Positions 34,081 to 45,289 of a stretch of 64,000 nucleotides of DNA are shown piece by piece (position 1 is the first letter of the stretch; each line of letters begins with the position of its first letter). The translations under genes and the position numbers were made by a program. This DNA is from Diabrotica undecimpunctata (taxonomy: Eukaryota > Arthropoda > Insecta > Coleoptera > Chrysomelidae). Under the pieces are notes generated by a model that worked only from the letters and a program-made list of their open reading frames with translations, did no database searches and was not told the DNA's origin. Where the stretch lies: the NCBI RefSeq assembly GCF_040954645.1, contig NC_092808.1, forward strand, positions 19,163,383 through 19,227,382, in the 5' to 3' direction.

Positions 34081-35935
34081 GTGGAAAAAGAATAAACCTT
34101 TGAGTGAAGCTGAGTTGTATGCCTTACTCCTATCAGATAGTGAAGAAGATGACGTTGCAGAGCTGGATGAAAGCAATAGTGAAGCGACTGATAATGAGCC
34201 AGAGGCCATGAGGTTGTGAGCCAGAAGCACATGAAGGTAATTTATCAATTACTGAACTCGAGAACGAGGAAGTTTTAGCGACAACTTCTTAAAATACAAA
34301 TAGTGAACGATATAACGTGTCCGATGTTATGTGCGAAGGACGAACATGGCATTATTTAGCTCCAAAAAAGGGTAAGATATTGGCATGTAAATTATTACAG
34401 AAAAACATAGGTCTCACTACGAGAAGTCAAAATATTAAGACATGCATGAATGCCTTCAATTTATTTTTTCTGATAGTATAATGTCAATGATTCTCGAGTA
34501 TACCAATAAGAGACCTATTGAGTTCATAGCTGCATATAACAGTAAGAACGAGAAAAAAATGAAGGATTGGATTGACGTTGATCTAGTCGAACTGCGTGCT
34601 TTCTTTGGTATACTTATATTATGTGGAAGGTTCAGAGAGTCTCATGAGAAGGTGCATAATTTATGGTCCAATACAAATAATGCATTTACGCGTCCTATTT
34701 ATAAAGCATCTCTAAGCCGGGATAGATTTATAAATATTTTGAAGTATATTCGCTTTGATAATTTGGATACGAGAGCAAAAAGAAGAGAACGAGATAAGTT
34801 AGCTCCTATTCGAGAAATCGCTGATCTATTTGCCCAAACTTGTAGGGAATTATATGAACCATCTACTTTTGAACATTTTGGTTAAAGAATCTCAGAATCT
34901 GGTTCAATACAACATCTGTGCAGCTTTTCCGCGCTGCTGCAGATAAGATAAAGATTGCCATGATGATCGCCAACATTCGTAACGGATAGGCACATCAATA
35001 AGAAGAATCTGCTTTTGGTACTATCGACGAGCAGCTTATAGATTTTAGGGGACGTTGGCCATTTCTGATTTATATACTTAGTAAACCGAAAAAATACGGT
35101 ATAAAGGCTTGGACCCTGAAAATTTTTTTTAATGTAACTTTAATATCTGTGATCAATCTGAACGTAACCAAGTCCCAAGAGTTGTCAAAACACATGCAGA
35201 ACATTGGTATAGGTCTGGTCGAAATATTACAACTGATAATTTTTCTACCGACATTGCTTTATTTGAAGAACTCTTATCCAAAAATTTAACTCTTTTGGGT
35301 ACTATCAGAAAAAATATGAAGAGTTTACCCAAATCAGTGCTTGAAATGACAGATCGCTCACTGTATTCTTCAAAATTTTTTTCACTAGAAACATTACTTT
35401 AGTTTCATATGTAACCAAGCCTAACAAGTTTGTTGTATTATTATCGACCTTACACAATGAACATGAAATTTCGGGTGAAGACCAAAAGTTTAAACCAAAG
35501 ATTATTTTTGATTACAACAAAACTAAAAGTGGAGTTGATATTTTAGATAAATATGAAAAATCCGGAATGGAACACCCGAGTAAATATAAAACATCGCAGA
35601 ACACTATTTCTGGAGGAGCTTGGAAAACAATTAACCTCACCCAATATAAAACGAAGAGCTGAAGCAATACATGAAGAACCCACCGGGTACCATAAATCCG
35701 TAATCGCTGCAATAGAGACCACCGGTGTTAGTGTAAAAAGCAAATAGAAGCGCCTCAATCTGCAAAAAAACGAGGTCGTTTTTATTCTTGTCAGGGTAGT
35801 GACAATAAATATTCAAAAAGGTGTGATATGTGTAGAAGATTTGTTTGTAATACATATTCAAAACGCGAAGAAGTCCATATTGCCAAAATTAAATGCAACT
35901 AGTGCCAAAAAGACCAGGATGGTGAACCATCTTAA
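34081..35935 (+). pseudogene. piggyBac-family transposase relic
   Basis: Cut-and-paste transposase of the DDE_Tnp_1_7 type. It starts MWKKNKPLSEAELYALLLSD with an acidic N-terminus. The domain follows: FNLFFSDSIMSMILEYTNKR, VDLVELRAFFGILILCGR, KASLSRDRFINILKYIRFD, DKLAPIREIADLFAQTCREL. After a 135-bp LINE insert it resumes at TIDEQLIDFRGRWPF, KPKKYGIKAW, then decays through frameshifts. The final part has YNKTKSGVDILDKYEK (the GVD-x-x-D motif) and a C-terminal Cys-rich segment (CDMCRRFVCNTYSKREEVHI). Stops near 34219 and 34290, the insert and frameshifts make it inactive. Confidence 0.85.
34872..35006 (+). mobile_element. 135-bp LINE 3' fragment inserted in the piggyBac gene
   Basis: Coding end WLKNLRIWFNTTSVQLF, then RAAADKIKIAMMIANIRNG and stop, followed by CACATCAATAAGAAGA. 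The flanking copies ATCTACTTTTG (34861..34871) and ATCTGCTTTTG (35007..35017) are an 11-bp duplication with one substitution. It belongs to the same family as the LINE at 19408-21127. Confidence 0.8.
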
Positions 35936-36049
35936 AAAATTTAAATACAATAATTTAGGATTATAATTTTTATGTTTCTTTGTTTTTTGTTGAATTAAAG
36001 ATACTGTTTAATAATACTGACTATTTAAAACATCCTTATAAATAAAATG

Positions 36050-36119
36050 AGAATGGGTCACACTTGACCCATAATCGTAATCTAAGTAAGTAAAATAATC
36101 TCCGTACTCCGAAGGTTAA
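36050..36119. mobile_element. Probable piggyBac right end
   Basis: CCGAAGG is followed by TTAA (36116-36119), the piggyBac target site. An internal palindrome GGGTCACACTTGACCC lies about 50 bases inside. I could not find the matching TTAACCTTCGG left end upstream of 34081. Confidence 0.5.
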
Positions 36120-36353
36120 TATCCTTTCCTCTCAAAAACTTTCCCCTCTATTTGTTAAATAGTTACAATAAAACTGATGATTACCCGTCACCAGTTTACC
36201 ATAACAGTCTGGACCATGTTTTCTAAAACACTAAATAATAATCCTTGTATCGGCATCATTTAGTTTACCATGTACCTTAAGACCTGAAGATGCATAGCAA
36301 ATTATAGTATGCGAAACCGGTCGTTGGTTTTAGAATAAATAGATTGTGAGTAA

Positions 36354-37813
36354 GGCTATGGCTCCACGAGCGACAGATTGTCGCTAGCAGTAGCAGTAAA
36401 ATGTAGCTTGATAAATGAAAACAACAGCAGTGATACTGAGTGGCTCCACGCGCTGTAGATTGTCGCTTCGTTTCGAGACCTAGACGCGTCGTCAAGGTCG
36501 TGTCGCATTCGAATAGATCCGGACCTATTTTTTAGCAATAATTTGCAGCGCGTTTGTGGCTCCACTAGCAGTAATTTGTCGCTTGTAGCGGTAATTGCCA
36601 TTTAATCGGATATTTTTGTTCTTGTTTGTTTATTTCTCTGTGATTGTTAAGTTGTTTCTTTGTTTTTATAAATTACTTTTAAGTTTTTTCATACAATTTT
36701 GTGTCTCAAATCGTAACAAAAAATTATAAGTTCTAAGAAAGAAATAAATCCAATATTTTCTTTATCGGTATTCTAGATAACAAAAATCAATGGATGGTTT
36801 TTTTTTTCAATCGCAATTAACCGTATCAAACTGTACTTTATAATAGATGCCATTATTAAACAAGAAAAAGTTGAATAGAGAGAATAAACAGTTTTTATTG
36901 ATTTCCTGAAAATCTATTTTTTGGATTTCCTTCTTCGAACTGGTGATTCATTTCTATATAAGTGGTTGTCTAATCATGTCATATAATTAAAATTTTAATA
37001 ATTATTGTTTATAGTAAAATTTTATTATCCTTCAGTACTAATGTTTCGTTTTCGATAGCTTGGCGTGATTCATAAATAAAAGAATGCAACAAAGCAGATT
37101 TTATGTCGCATCAGAATATTTTAAATTATTGTAACATAAAAAAGCAAGTTAGATATTGGAAAAGGAAGATTCATTACATCAACCCAATATGATAAATGAA
37201 TATAATCAACATATTGGAGCCGTCGATCTACTTGATAGTTCAATAGCTAATTACAGAAAACGCAGAGGTAAGAAGTGGTGGCGGCCCCTTTTTATTCTAA
37301 TGAAAGTTAAATAGTTAAATATTTTGTTTTTTTTAATTTTTAGGTATATACATGTATAGGATTATAAAATATGTAAACTTGTCAGGATATTCTTTTAATT
37401 TGTTGTGTAAAAGAAAAAATTTGCCCTCTGTCTGTCTAGGCACTAGAACAGAGTGAATCCGACATTTCCGTTGTTTTTTAACCCTACGTCGACGGCACAA
37501 TGCCAATATTAAAGCAACTTTTTGTTGAAATGATAGATTATCCATACTATATTATTGTATTATCGGTGTGAATTTATTTTACTTATGTATTTATTTATTT
37601 TATCTGCTATATACACGGACATTATATAAACGGACAAGATACGACTGATTGTAGCTGCGTCATATTAACGCTCATGGAGCCACTACAAGACCAAAACGCG
37701 GCGATATGCACGCTGTAAACTGTCGCTCGTGGAGCCATGATTTTACTGCTTTATTGCCGCCGTAATTTTACTGCTACTGCTAGCGAAAATCTGTCGCTCG
37801 TGGAGCCATAGCC
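36354..37813 (-). mobile_element. Harbinger-like transposon with near-identical inverted ends and TAA duplication
   Basis: The ends begin GGCTATGGCTCCACGAGCGA and match over about 49 bp with one mismatch. TAA flanks both sides (36351-36353 and 37814-37816), the duplication type of PIF/Harbinger. Diverged copies of the GCTCCAC-AGCGACA motif recur inside both ends (about 36440, 36555, 37670, 37725), probably subterminal binding sites. Minus-strand sequence at 37333..37545 resembles the start of a Harbinger transposase (MDNLSFQQKVALILALCRRR, then RKCRIHSVLVPRQTEGKFF). The rest of that gene is missing. A piggyBac-type fragment is included at about 37150-37315. Confidence 0.85.
37150..37315 (+). 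pseudogene. piggyBac transposase fragment inside the Harbinger-like element
   Basis: Plus-strand INEYNQHIGAVDLLDSSIAN, then YRKRRGKKWWRPLFILMK, the block before the C-terminus of piggyBac transposases (GVD..D..., KWW). It is foreign to a Harbinger element. Confidence 0.65.
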
Positions 37814-37816
37814 TAA

Positions 37817-38790
37817 GTCTTATTCTTATTTCTTTTCGCCTAAAATAACATTTATTGTTCATATTACTTGTCCCTGGGATTCTCACACTTCCAATGAAGA
37901 TTTATTAATTTATTAATTTATCTGGGTAGTACAGCGCTCCAAAGTTAAGCGGGTTCTTAAATACTCGTAAGAATAGGATAAAAACGTACCATTAGGCTTA
38001 GTTTTCTATTATATATTTTTTTATTCATATAATTTATCATTTTCTTAACGTTTATGATGATTCCATGTTTTTACCTTGTTTAGGCTTCTGCCTATTCACT
38101 GATGGGTGCTCATTTTTTTTCTGTGGAGCCAGGGGGTGTGGTAAACGTAAGGGTGATATGCGTGTGGAGTTGTAGTGGTAGAGTGCTAGAAAGCTGGGAT
38201 TCAGAAGGTGGCGTATTGTGATAAGGAGCGCACAAGAGAAATTATTGGTAAACGAAACAAGCCAAAGGGAGGTACTTCAAAGTGTTATCAGCCACACTAG
38301 AAAAGGCTATTAATTATCGTTTTTGGCTTGCAGTTGTTAGCTGCGATATTTTCCTATATTATTATCTATTTATTATCGACCCTTTCCTCTACCAAAAAAC
38401 TTAGAATGTTATTTGTTTTTGCAATATTTCTAGTCAGTGTACATTGTACATTTACAAGAATCCTAAGCAGGTAGAACACTTGTTATAATTATTTGTCCTG
38501 TGAAGTTCTGCTGTTTAGTCCTTCTGTACTTATTCTTTCATTTGTGCTACACATTTTGCATGTGCAGACTTATTGGATTGTGAAAAATATTTTGAGTTTT
38601 ATAGGAAGGTATAATTAAGAGTTTTGTGGGCAAAATATTTAATTTTGTGATAAGGATTTTGACTTTCTTTAAGCGTGCATCACGAGTGATTGTTTCATTT
38701 GTAATAAACCTCTAGGGAACATTAAGGTAAGAAATCTGAAGACAAAAGGAGCAAAAACTTTAAAGCCTAATACGATGTGGACAAAGAACA
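37817..38790. other. No recognisable gene
   Basis: Intronic. Near 37920-37960 a short stretch (CCAAAGTTAAGCGGGTTC) resembles the 5S rRNA internal promoter region, and near 38180-38210 TAGTGGTAGAGTGCTAG resembles a tRNA D-arm. Neither can be extended into a gene; they could be SINE heads. Confidence 0.3.
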
Positions 38791-39079
38791 ATTTTTACAA
38801 ACTGTTTCTGACATTACTGTACTTATTGCATATTACATACTGCAATTCTGGCTTTCGTTATTCCGCAAACCTCCGATACTGAATTAGATCCTCAAATGCA
38901 GCCTGGATCATCAAAGAAAATGAAAAACAATAACTGGAAAAGAACTTTTTAATATAATTATCCTCAATATTATTTCGTCTGGAAATTGTCCGTGGATTAG
39001 GCGTACTGGGGATACTACGTAAAAAATTGCCTCCTCTGAAAAATGCACGCTAAGGCCTAAAAATTTTTTATCTAACAAA

Positions 39080-39900
39080 TTAGTTTTAAATGAAGAGAAA
39101 TCAAAGTATATGATTTTCACGTCAAATAATTTATTAAACCATCAAGCCACTATAGAAGCAGCAATAGATAAAACAGACTGCACGAAGTTGCTGGGGGTAC
39201 TTTTAGACAGTAATTGTAAATGGTCAAACCACATTTCTAATTTGAAATCCAGATTAAGTAGCGCATGTTATGCATTGAGAATTCTTTCACGTCTCTTTCA
39301 TACATCAATACTAAAAACAGTATACTTTACCCATTTTTACTCAATAGCCAAATATGGCATTGAAGTCTGGGGTTGTACCTCTGAATTAGAGCAGATATTC
39401 GTACTTCAGAAAAGAGCTATTAGGATAATGTATAAAATGAAATTTAGAGATTCTTGTAGAGGCATCTTTAGACAAAACAATATTCTTACAATTCCTGGTT
39501 TGTATATATTTTCGTGTATAATATATTTACGTAGCAAAATTTATGAATTTAATAAATTTCAATTTAACCATGTTTATTCAACAAGATTCAGAGACAATCA
39601 CTTTATGCTTCCACAACATCGTTCTGTTTTGTTGGAAGGTAGCACACATTATGCAGCCATAAGTTTCTTTAACAAATTACCAATAGAAATACGAATGAAT
39701 TTACATCAGCCAAACTTTCGGAGGTGTGTACATCAATACGTTTGTGAGCTAGAGCCATATTCTAAAAATAACTTAAGTATGTTTTATCGTGTTTATTAAT
39801 TTATATAGTTTTAAGATGTATGTCTGTAACTTTGACTTGTCTCATATATGTACTTTGTATAATGTCGCATGTGATCAATAAATTTGACTTGACTTGACTT
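39080..39900 (+). pseudogene. LINE 3' part with ACTTG-repeat tail
   Basis: Plus-strand open frame 39110..39799 (229 residues) encodes the RT thumb and C-terminal region: CTKLLGVLLDSNCKWSNHIS, LRILSRLFHTSILKTVYFTH, SIAKYGIEVWGCTSELEQIF, VLQKRAIRIMYKMKF, then SFFNKLPIEIRMNL. It is followed by a short 3'UTR with AATAAA and the tail TTGACTTGACTTGACTTG. The 5' truncation is near the YADD region. The undisturbed frame suggests a fairly young copy. Confidence 0.75.
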
Positions 39901-39906
39901 GAATGT

Positions 39907-39958
39907 CACATTTCAATGGACTAAAGTAGGTACACATTTCAATGGACTAAAGTAGGTA
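39907..39958. repeat. 26-bp tandem duplication
   Basis: Two exact copies of a unit starting CACATTTCAATGGACTAAAG (39907..39932 and 39933..39958), a few bases after the LINE tail. Confidence 0.9.
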
Positions 39959-39959
39959 A

Positions 39960-40735
39960 TGCGTTTTTTTATTGATTGATCTCTACTTTTTATTAATCCA
40001 CTAAGACTTTTTTACAATATTTCATTTTTGACATCTCCTATAACTTTTTTTTTAAATTTAATTTGTAAAAATTTTGAACGCTTTAACAAAGTTAATAATT
40101 ACATAGTGCAATACTTACTACTTATACGACGCAGTCCATATCTGGGCCGTAAATGTTTGCTTACCCTGAAAAATTCATGAGAACTACCTCACGAAGTGTA
40201 TATGAATAGCTGTTCGATCTCATAATCCAAATACTAGTCAACGATCGAAAGTGCGTCTATTCGACTCGTCCGTATCTATTAATATTGAACGGTAGCTAAG
40301 TAGAAGAGAAGTCAAATTACCGGTGAAAGAGTTAGAAAGAGTTTGGTGCTACAGGTGCGCTCTTTCAATATTGATGCAGTCATATTTGTTCTAAAAAGAA
40401 AAAAAAAACAGAGTGTACACTCGTTTAAAAGCTTACGTACGTAGAAGCATGTATATAATTCTTGGTAATGAGTATCTCTGGTGTATTATAAAATATAGCA
40501 CAGCTAATTTCTGATATGTGTCAATAAAAAAAGTAATAACTTTAGAACAGCAGCGTGAAACATACGTTTGAAACAATAAAAGAACGGACATACTAAATTG
40601 AATGAGATACTTCTCCATAATTATCAATTTCTTTTATTTCGTTTTGGGGATTTACTTTCCCAATTAGAGTTTTTCCCAATTTTGTTCCAAGACATATCAA
40701 TGCTAAGTTCTGTTTAATTGTCTTCAATCACATTG
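39960..40735. other. AT-rich intronic sequence
   Basis: No recognisable feature. Confidence 0.4.
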
Positions 40736-40739
40736 TCAC

Positions 40740-41060
40740 AATTTACTTAGTCAGGATATACGTAGACGTTCAATGTTTTTTCTACAAGTATCTTTACCTG
40801 AACGATAATCAGCAGCAACACGTATATCTCTGCTCTTATGACATGGTCGAGATACTGCAGTTTCCCTTTCCCTATGTTAATTGTATTCAAAACTGCCTCT
40901 ACTGCCTCATCCTTTTCAAAACGTCTTTGTTCTTAGCGTTATTCAACCAGCTTATTTTTCAGATTCTCCTTTAAGTCCACTTCTCAAAGGCTTCTTTTGG
41001 TTGCTAATGTTCTTTTTTAGTGTGCATGGCTCTATTCCTTAAAATAACATCGAAAACATA
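40740..41060 (-). pseudogene. LINE C-terminal fragment
   Basis: The minus strand, in broken frame, has GKGKLQYLDHVI-like sequence followed by RAEIYVLLLI, the KLQYLGHIMRNERY region of the GAA-tailed LINE family, and thumb-like pieces. Heavily decayed. Confidence 0.5.
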
Positions 41061-41640
41061 TCAGTATTCGTACTTTAAACCGAAGGCTTAGATCATTGCT
41101 GCAAAGGACTATTGCTTTAATTATGTTGGAGGAAGTGATTAATTTTATTGATCTCACGAGAATCGTAAAAAACGACAAAAATCAACGTTTAATTACTTAA
41201 CAGCTTTATAGAAACTGACTTTATTTGCAGCAAAATACAAAAATTGAATACAAAAGTTGCACTCTTCATCTTTAAAACGCATTTAGATTTTTGTCAATAG
41301 GACACTCGGATCAAAATATATCGAATTTTTACCGTCGAGTTGATACAAATTTGATTTAAAAAATTGATTTCGCGTAAATGACATTGAAAATCGCCGGTTG
41401 CTTCAAGCGTTGTTGCTGAAAGAACAGTTCATTCTACAGAAAAAGTGCTAAGAAACAACTTTATTCTGAATTATCTCTGCTACATTTTTTGTTTTGAAAA
41501 ATTTTTTTACGACGCGACGTACAGATTCTTTGAAAATCGATGTTTTCTGTTCCCCCAGCTATGATGGGGGTTTTAGGTGAAAGCCCGGAAGCAGGAGTGG
41601 AAAACTTCTTTGTATCTTATTTGAGCTTACAAAATTGACA
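41061..41640. other. No recognisable gene
   Basis: Intronic, AT-rich; nothing identified. Confidence 0.35.
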
Positions 41641-41644
41641 TTTT

Positions 41645-42895
41645 TTGGAGGACCAGATCTGACCAAACAACTATTAAAACTAATCCAAAAAATAATAGAA
41701 CAAAACAGAATTCCTCAAGAATGGAGATCAAGCATCCTAATACCTCTGTTCAAAAAGGGAGACAAATCGGACTCAAAAAATTACAGAGGAATTAATTAAA
41801 TTACAGAGGAATTAATTTATTAAACACAACAGTAAAATTAAAAACCAAAGTGATAACAAATAAACTGAACGAAATTATAACACTATCAGAAGAACAACAA
41901 GGTTTTAGGTCGGGAAGATCATGCAACTACGTTATATTTTTTAATAAGGCAAGTGCAACAGAAATCATTAGAATACAACAAACCGGCATATCTATGTTTT
42001 GTGGACTTTAAGAAGGCATTTGTCCATATCAAATTAAAGGACGTTATCCACTTATTGTACGAAAGAGAAATACCTCTAGAAATAATCAAAACGATCGAAA
42101 ATATTTACCAAAACAACACAATAAAAGTTAAAGTGGAAGAAGACCGACCCTACTGAAGCTGGAAATGAGATAAGACAGGGAGATTACATGAGTCCTCTAT
42201 TGTTCAACCTGATTATGAATGAAATAATAAAAAAAGTAAGAACTAAAAAAGGATACCAAATGGAAGAAAAATAACTTAAAATGATTTGCTATGCAGACGA
42301 CGCAATACTACTTTCTCAAACTGAAGACGATTTACAACGTATGCTGCACCAATTTAATATAACCGCTAGAAAATTTAACATGTTCATTTGCCCAAAAAAG
42401 ACAAAATGCATGGTTACAACAGCAAATTTATTAAGATGTAAATTGGAGCTGGAAAGTTAGATAATAGAACAAGTGATGGAGTTTAAATATCTAGGCATCA
42501 CATTATCTAACTACGGAAAGCTCGAAACCTAAGTGGAAGATCAAGTGAATAGAGCAAACAGAGCAAAAATCAATGGCAAGACACTATGGGACAGAGTTAG
42601 AAGTACAGATATACGACGTAGATGCAAGGTGGAAAACATCAAGAACTGGGTAAGAAATAGAAGAGTAGAATGGAACGATCATATAACCCGAATGACAACA
42701 AATAGAGTAGTAAAGACGGCAAGAGACGGTTCCCCAATAGGAAAACGATCAGTAGGAAGACCACGAAAACGATGGAACGACAACTTACTGGAGGCACATT
42801 AAAAAACAAATAGAGTCATGTCTACATAAAAAGAAGAAAAAGAAGAAGAAGAAGAAGAAAAAGAAGAAGAAGAAAAAGAAGAAGAAGAAAAAAAA
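41645..42895 (+). pseudogene. GAA-tailed LINE with internal deletion
   Basis: Plus-strand RT: LTKQLLKLIQKIIEQNRIPQ, LIPLFKKGDKSDSKNYRGI, SEEQQGFRSGRS, YLCFVDFKKAFVHIKLKDVI, IYQNNTIKVKVEEDRPY, RQGDYMSPLLFNLIMNEIIK, MICYADDAILLSQTEDDLQR (YADD), and the C-terminus RRRCKVENIKNWVRNRRVEW to DNLLEAH. It has a 20-bp tandem duplication at 41778-41817, several stops, and a deletion that joins NRANRA directly to KINGKTLWDR. The relative at 32290-33320 keeps the deleted part. The end is a long (GAA)n-rich run at 42825-42893. Confidence 0.82.
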
Positions 42896-43014
42896 TGGCA
42901 TTATCCGCAAAACTCAGCTTATTCGTTTGATTTTTAGAGGTTTAGTGGCGTTTTCGTCTCTGACGACTGAAGTAAGAAGGCACATTAAAGAAAATATTTT
43001 TTTTTATAGTACCA

Positions 43015-43175
43015 TATTGATCCTTCTTCTTCTTCAGGTGCCATCTCTGCTACGGAGGTTGGCAATCATCATAGCTATTTTAATTTTTGAGGCAGTTGCT
43101 CTAAATAGTTGTTTTGAGCTGCATCCAAACCATTCTCTCAGGTTCTTGAGCCACGAAATTCGTACCATATTGATA
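43015..43175 (-). pseudogene. Short LINE 3' fragment (TTC tail on the + strand)
   Basis: CCTTCTTCTTCTTCAGGTGCCA is followed by the complement of the family C-terminus (SWLKNLREW/..AMMIANLR region). About 150 bases only, 5'-truncated. Confidence 0.6.
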
Positions 43176-44390
43176 CAAATCAATAAAAAGTTAAAGTTAC
43201 ATCAATCTCACCAGTTTAACTATCTGATATTTTCTTTTTTTTCTTCTCTTCTTTCAGTCTTCTTATTAGTTTTTCGAACAATTGCGATACGTGCTCTATA
43301 TAATTATGAACTAGCAATGCAGTGACTATATTTACTTCAATATTTCTTCAAATAGATCCCGATGAGTGTGTGTGTCATTTTTGGCTTCATTGTACAATTT
43401 CTGTTTACGTTCGGTAAACTAAGTGAAAACTGAACGTGACTTCAAACGAATGGCTCCAGGTAAAATATACAACCTACGCATAATATTAAACAAAAGTTTT
43501 TGAATTTTTTTGTATGGCGGTGATGTAATTGAAAAAACAGTTTTCATTTCACGATTCTTATTTGTATAAAAATAATTTGTCGAATGAGAATGCCAAAACC
43601 AAAATATCGCAGTGATGATTTTGTGAATTTCCTGTGACATTATTCATAATACACGTTTTTAAAAACGTTTCATTTACTACTATTACTATTTATTCAGTTC
43701 TTTCAACATCTTTAGGTCACTACGGAGTAGCACTCATTTATTTTTACAATATGCGGTGGCCGAACGAATTCACTTTATCTGAATGTACCGCCACAGCTGT
43801 CCAACATTTATACTTATTTTTTATTCTTCTCACTACTTGTTTATAAGGCAAATAATTTAATTATTCGAAGATGCAGCAAGAAGACCGGCTGAAATATGAA
43901 AAATTACCAGGACATGATGAAGTGCGTGGTGAAATTTTAAAGCTTTTAGGAGCACACCAAATCACAGCTCTTAAAAAAACTACTCAAGTACATATACAGT
44001 ACGTAAAGTTTTGGATTAGATATTACACAATATACACTACATAAAGCGCTAAAATGGGCAACATTGCCTCGTAAGAGGTAATTATAAGTCTCCGATCCCC
44101 TCCGACACCTAGACAGAAAACGAGCCAATCATTTAGTAACACATAACAACGTATGGGATATGCATCTCCGTCTGTCGATTTTTGTTTCCATTACGCATAC
44201 TCGGCTCATTCCTTATAACATAAACTTGATAAAAATACACTGACCTTTATAACGCGGTTCATTTGTATCGGTTTTTTATAATGTGAACAATTTTTTGTGG
44301 TTGAATTAAAAATAAAAGCGCATTTCTTTAAAAAGATAAAACAAAAAATATACTCTTATTGAAGTTAAAAAATAATTCATAATAAAATAA
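43176..44390. other. Intronic sequence without a confident gene
   Basis: A short plus-strand frame at 43871-44044 (starting MQQEDRLKYEKLPGHDEVRG) is not recognised and has no support from splice sites or neighbours. Otherwise AT-rich. Confidence 0.35.
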
Positions 44391-44399
44391 GAAATATTT

Positions 44400-45190
44400 T
44401 TTTATGCCCTACAGAAATGATTCAAATATTTGACCTTCTACGGCTAAACAGTATCCCAATCTGTCGTAAAAACTTCTGCGGACAAATGAAGGAGTTTCTG
44501 CTTTAACAGAATTGGAGACTTCTCTTATTCGGTTTTTTAATTCATCCAAATTTTGGGCTCTAGTCTCAGGATAATCGTAGATTATGCTTTTTAAATCTCC
44601 CTAAACAAAGAAGTTCATGGGTGTAAGATCCGGAAATCGCGCAGGCCACTTAATATCGCCTGTTCCACGGATAACTCGATTCGGGAAAGTATTGTTTACG
44701 TACTCCCTAATTATTCGAGCGTTGTGAACAGAACAGCCGTCTTGATGAAACCAAACATTCTCCAGATTTATATCAGGAAGATTGAGAATAGCGGGAAGAA
44801 CATGATTCTGTAACAAATCGAAGTATACTCTACTATTCAAGTTACTCTCAATAAAAACTGGACCTAGTAAGTGGTCTCTTAAAATGTCAGTCCAGACGTT
44901 AACTTTTTGAAGACGTTGAGTTCGGTAAACAACACTTCTGTGCTGGTTTTCCCGCGCCCAATACCCCATAATGGAAGGATTGTGTCTCCCTATTAACAAA
45001 ACAGAAGATTCATCAGTGAATTAAATGTTTTTAATAAAATTTGGTTCATCATTATTAGTCTTTGTTATTAGAGTTTCAAACAACTACATTCTTCGAAAGT
45101 AGTAGACTGGATAAAGCTGCTGCGTTTTCGAATATTTAAAATTCTAGTAACCGTGCTTTTTTCATACTTTCGCTATAGTAACATTGCTAA
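44400..45190 (-). pseudogene. Tc1/mariner-superfamily transposase relic
   Basis: The minus strand has FTDESSVLLIGRHNPSIMGY (first Asp), VVYRTQRLQKVNVWTDIL, NLENVWFHQDGCSVHNARII (second Asp), DIKWPARFPDLTPMNFFV, a stop in place of Trp, then YPETRAQNLDELKNRIREVS and RLGYCLAVEGQIFE. The expected third catalytic Asp (DLTPMDFF in relatives, as I recall them) reads Asn here. With the stop, an upstream stop and the lost N-terminus, it is inactive. Unlike the mariner relic at 8.1 kb, it belongs to a different subfamily. Confidence 0.75.
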
Positions 45191-45289
45191 CATCTAACTC
45201 TCTAGCAACGCTTCTACTTGAACGTGTTGAATCTACCTGGATTGTTGCACAAATTTGTGTATCCTGGTATTCTCTTTCATCCAACGTAC

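Noticed and set aside
37920..37965. Stretch resembling the internal promoter of 5S rRNA (CCAAAGTTAAGCGGGTTC)
   Set aside because: The similarity covers under 20 bases and the rest of a 5S gene is absent; at most a SINE head.
38178..38215. tRNA D-arm-like TAGTGGTAGAGTGCTAG
   Set aside because: No convincing B box or acceptor stem follows.
42825..42895. Long GAA-rich run, considered as a stand-alone microsatellite
   Set aside because: It directly follows a LINE coding end, and shorter GAA tails follow the other copies of the same family, so it is the element's tail.
43871..44044. Open frame starting MQQEDRLKYEKLPGHDEVRG
   Set aside because: Short, no recognised family, no splice or promoter support; reported only within the surrounding noncoding stretch.
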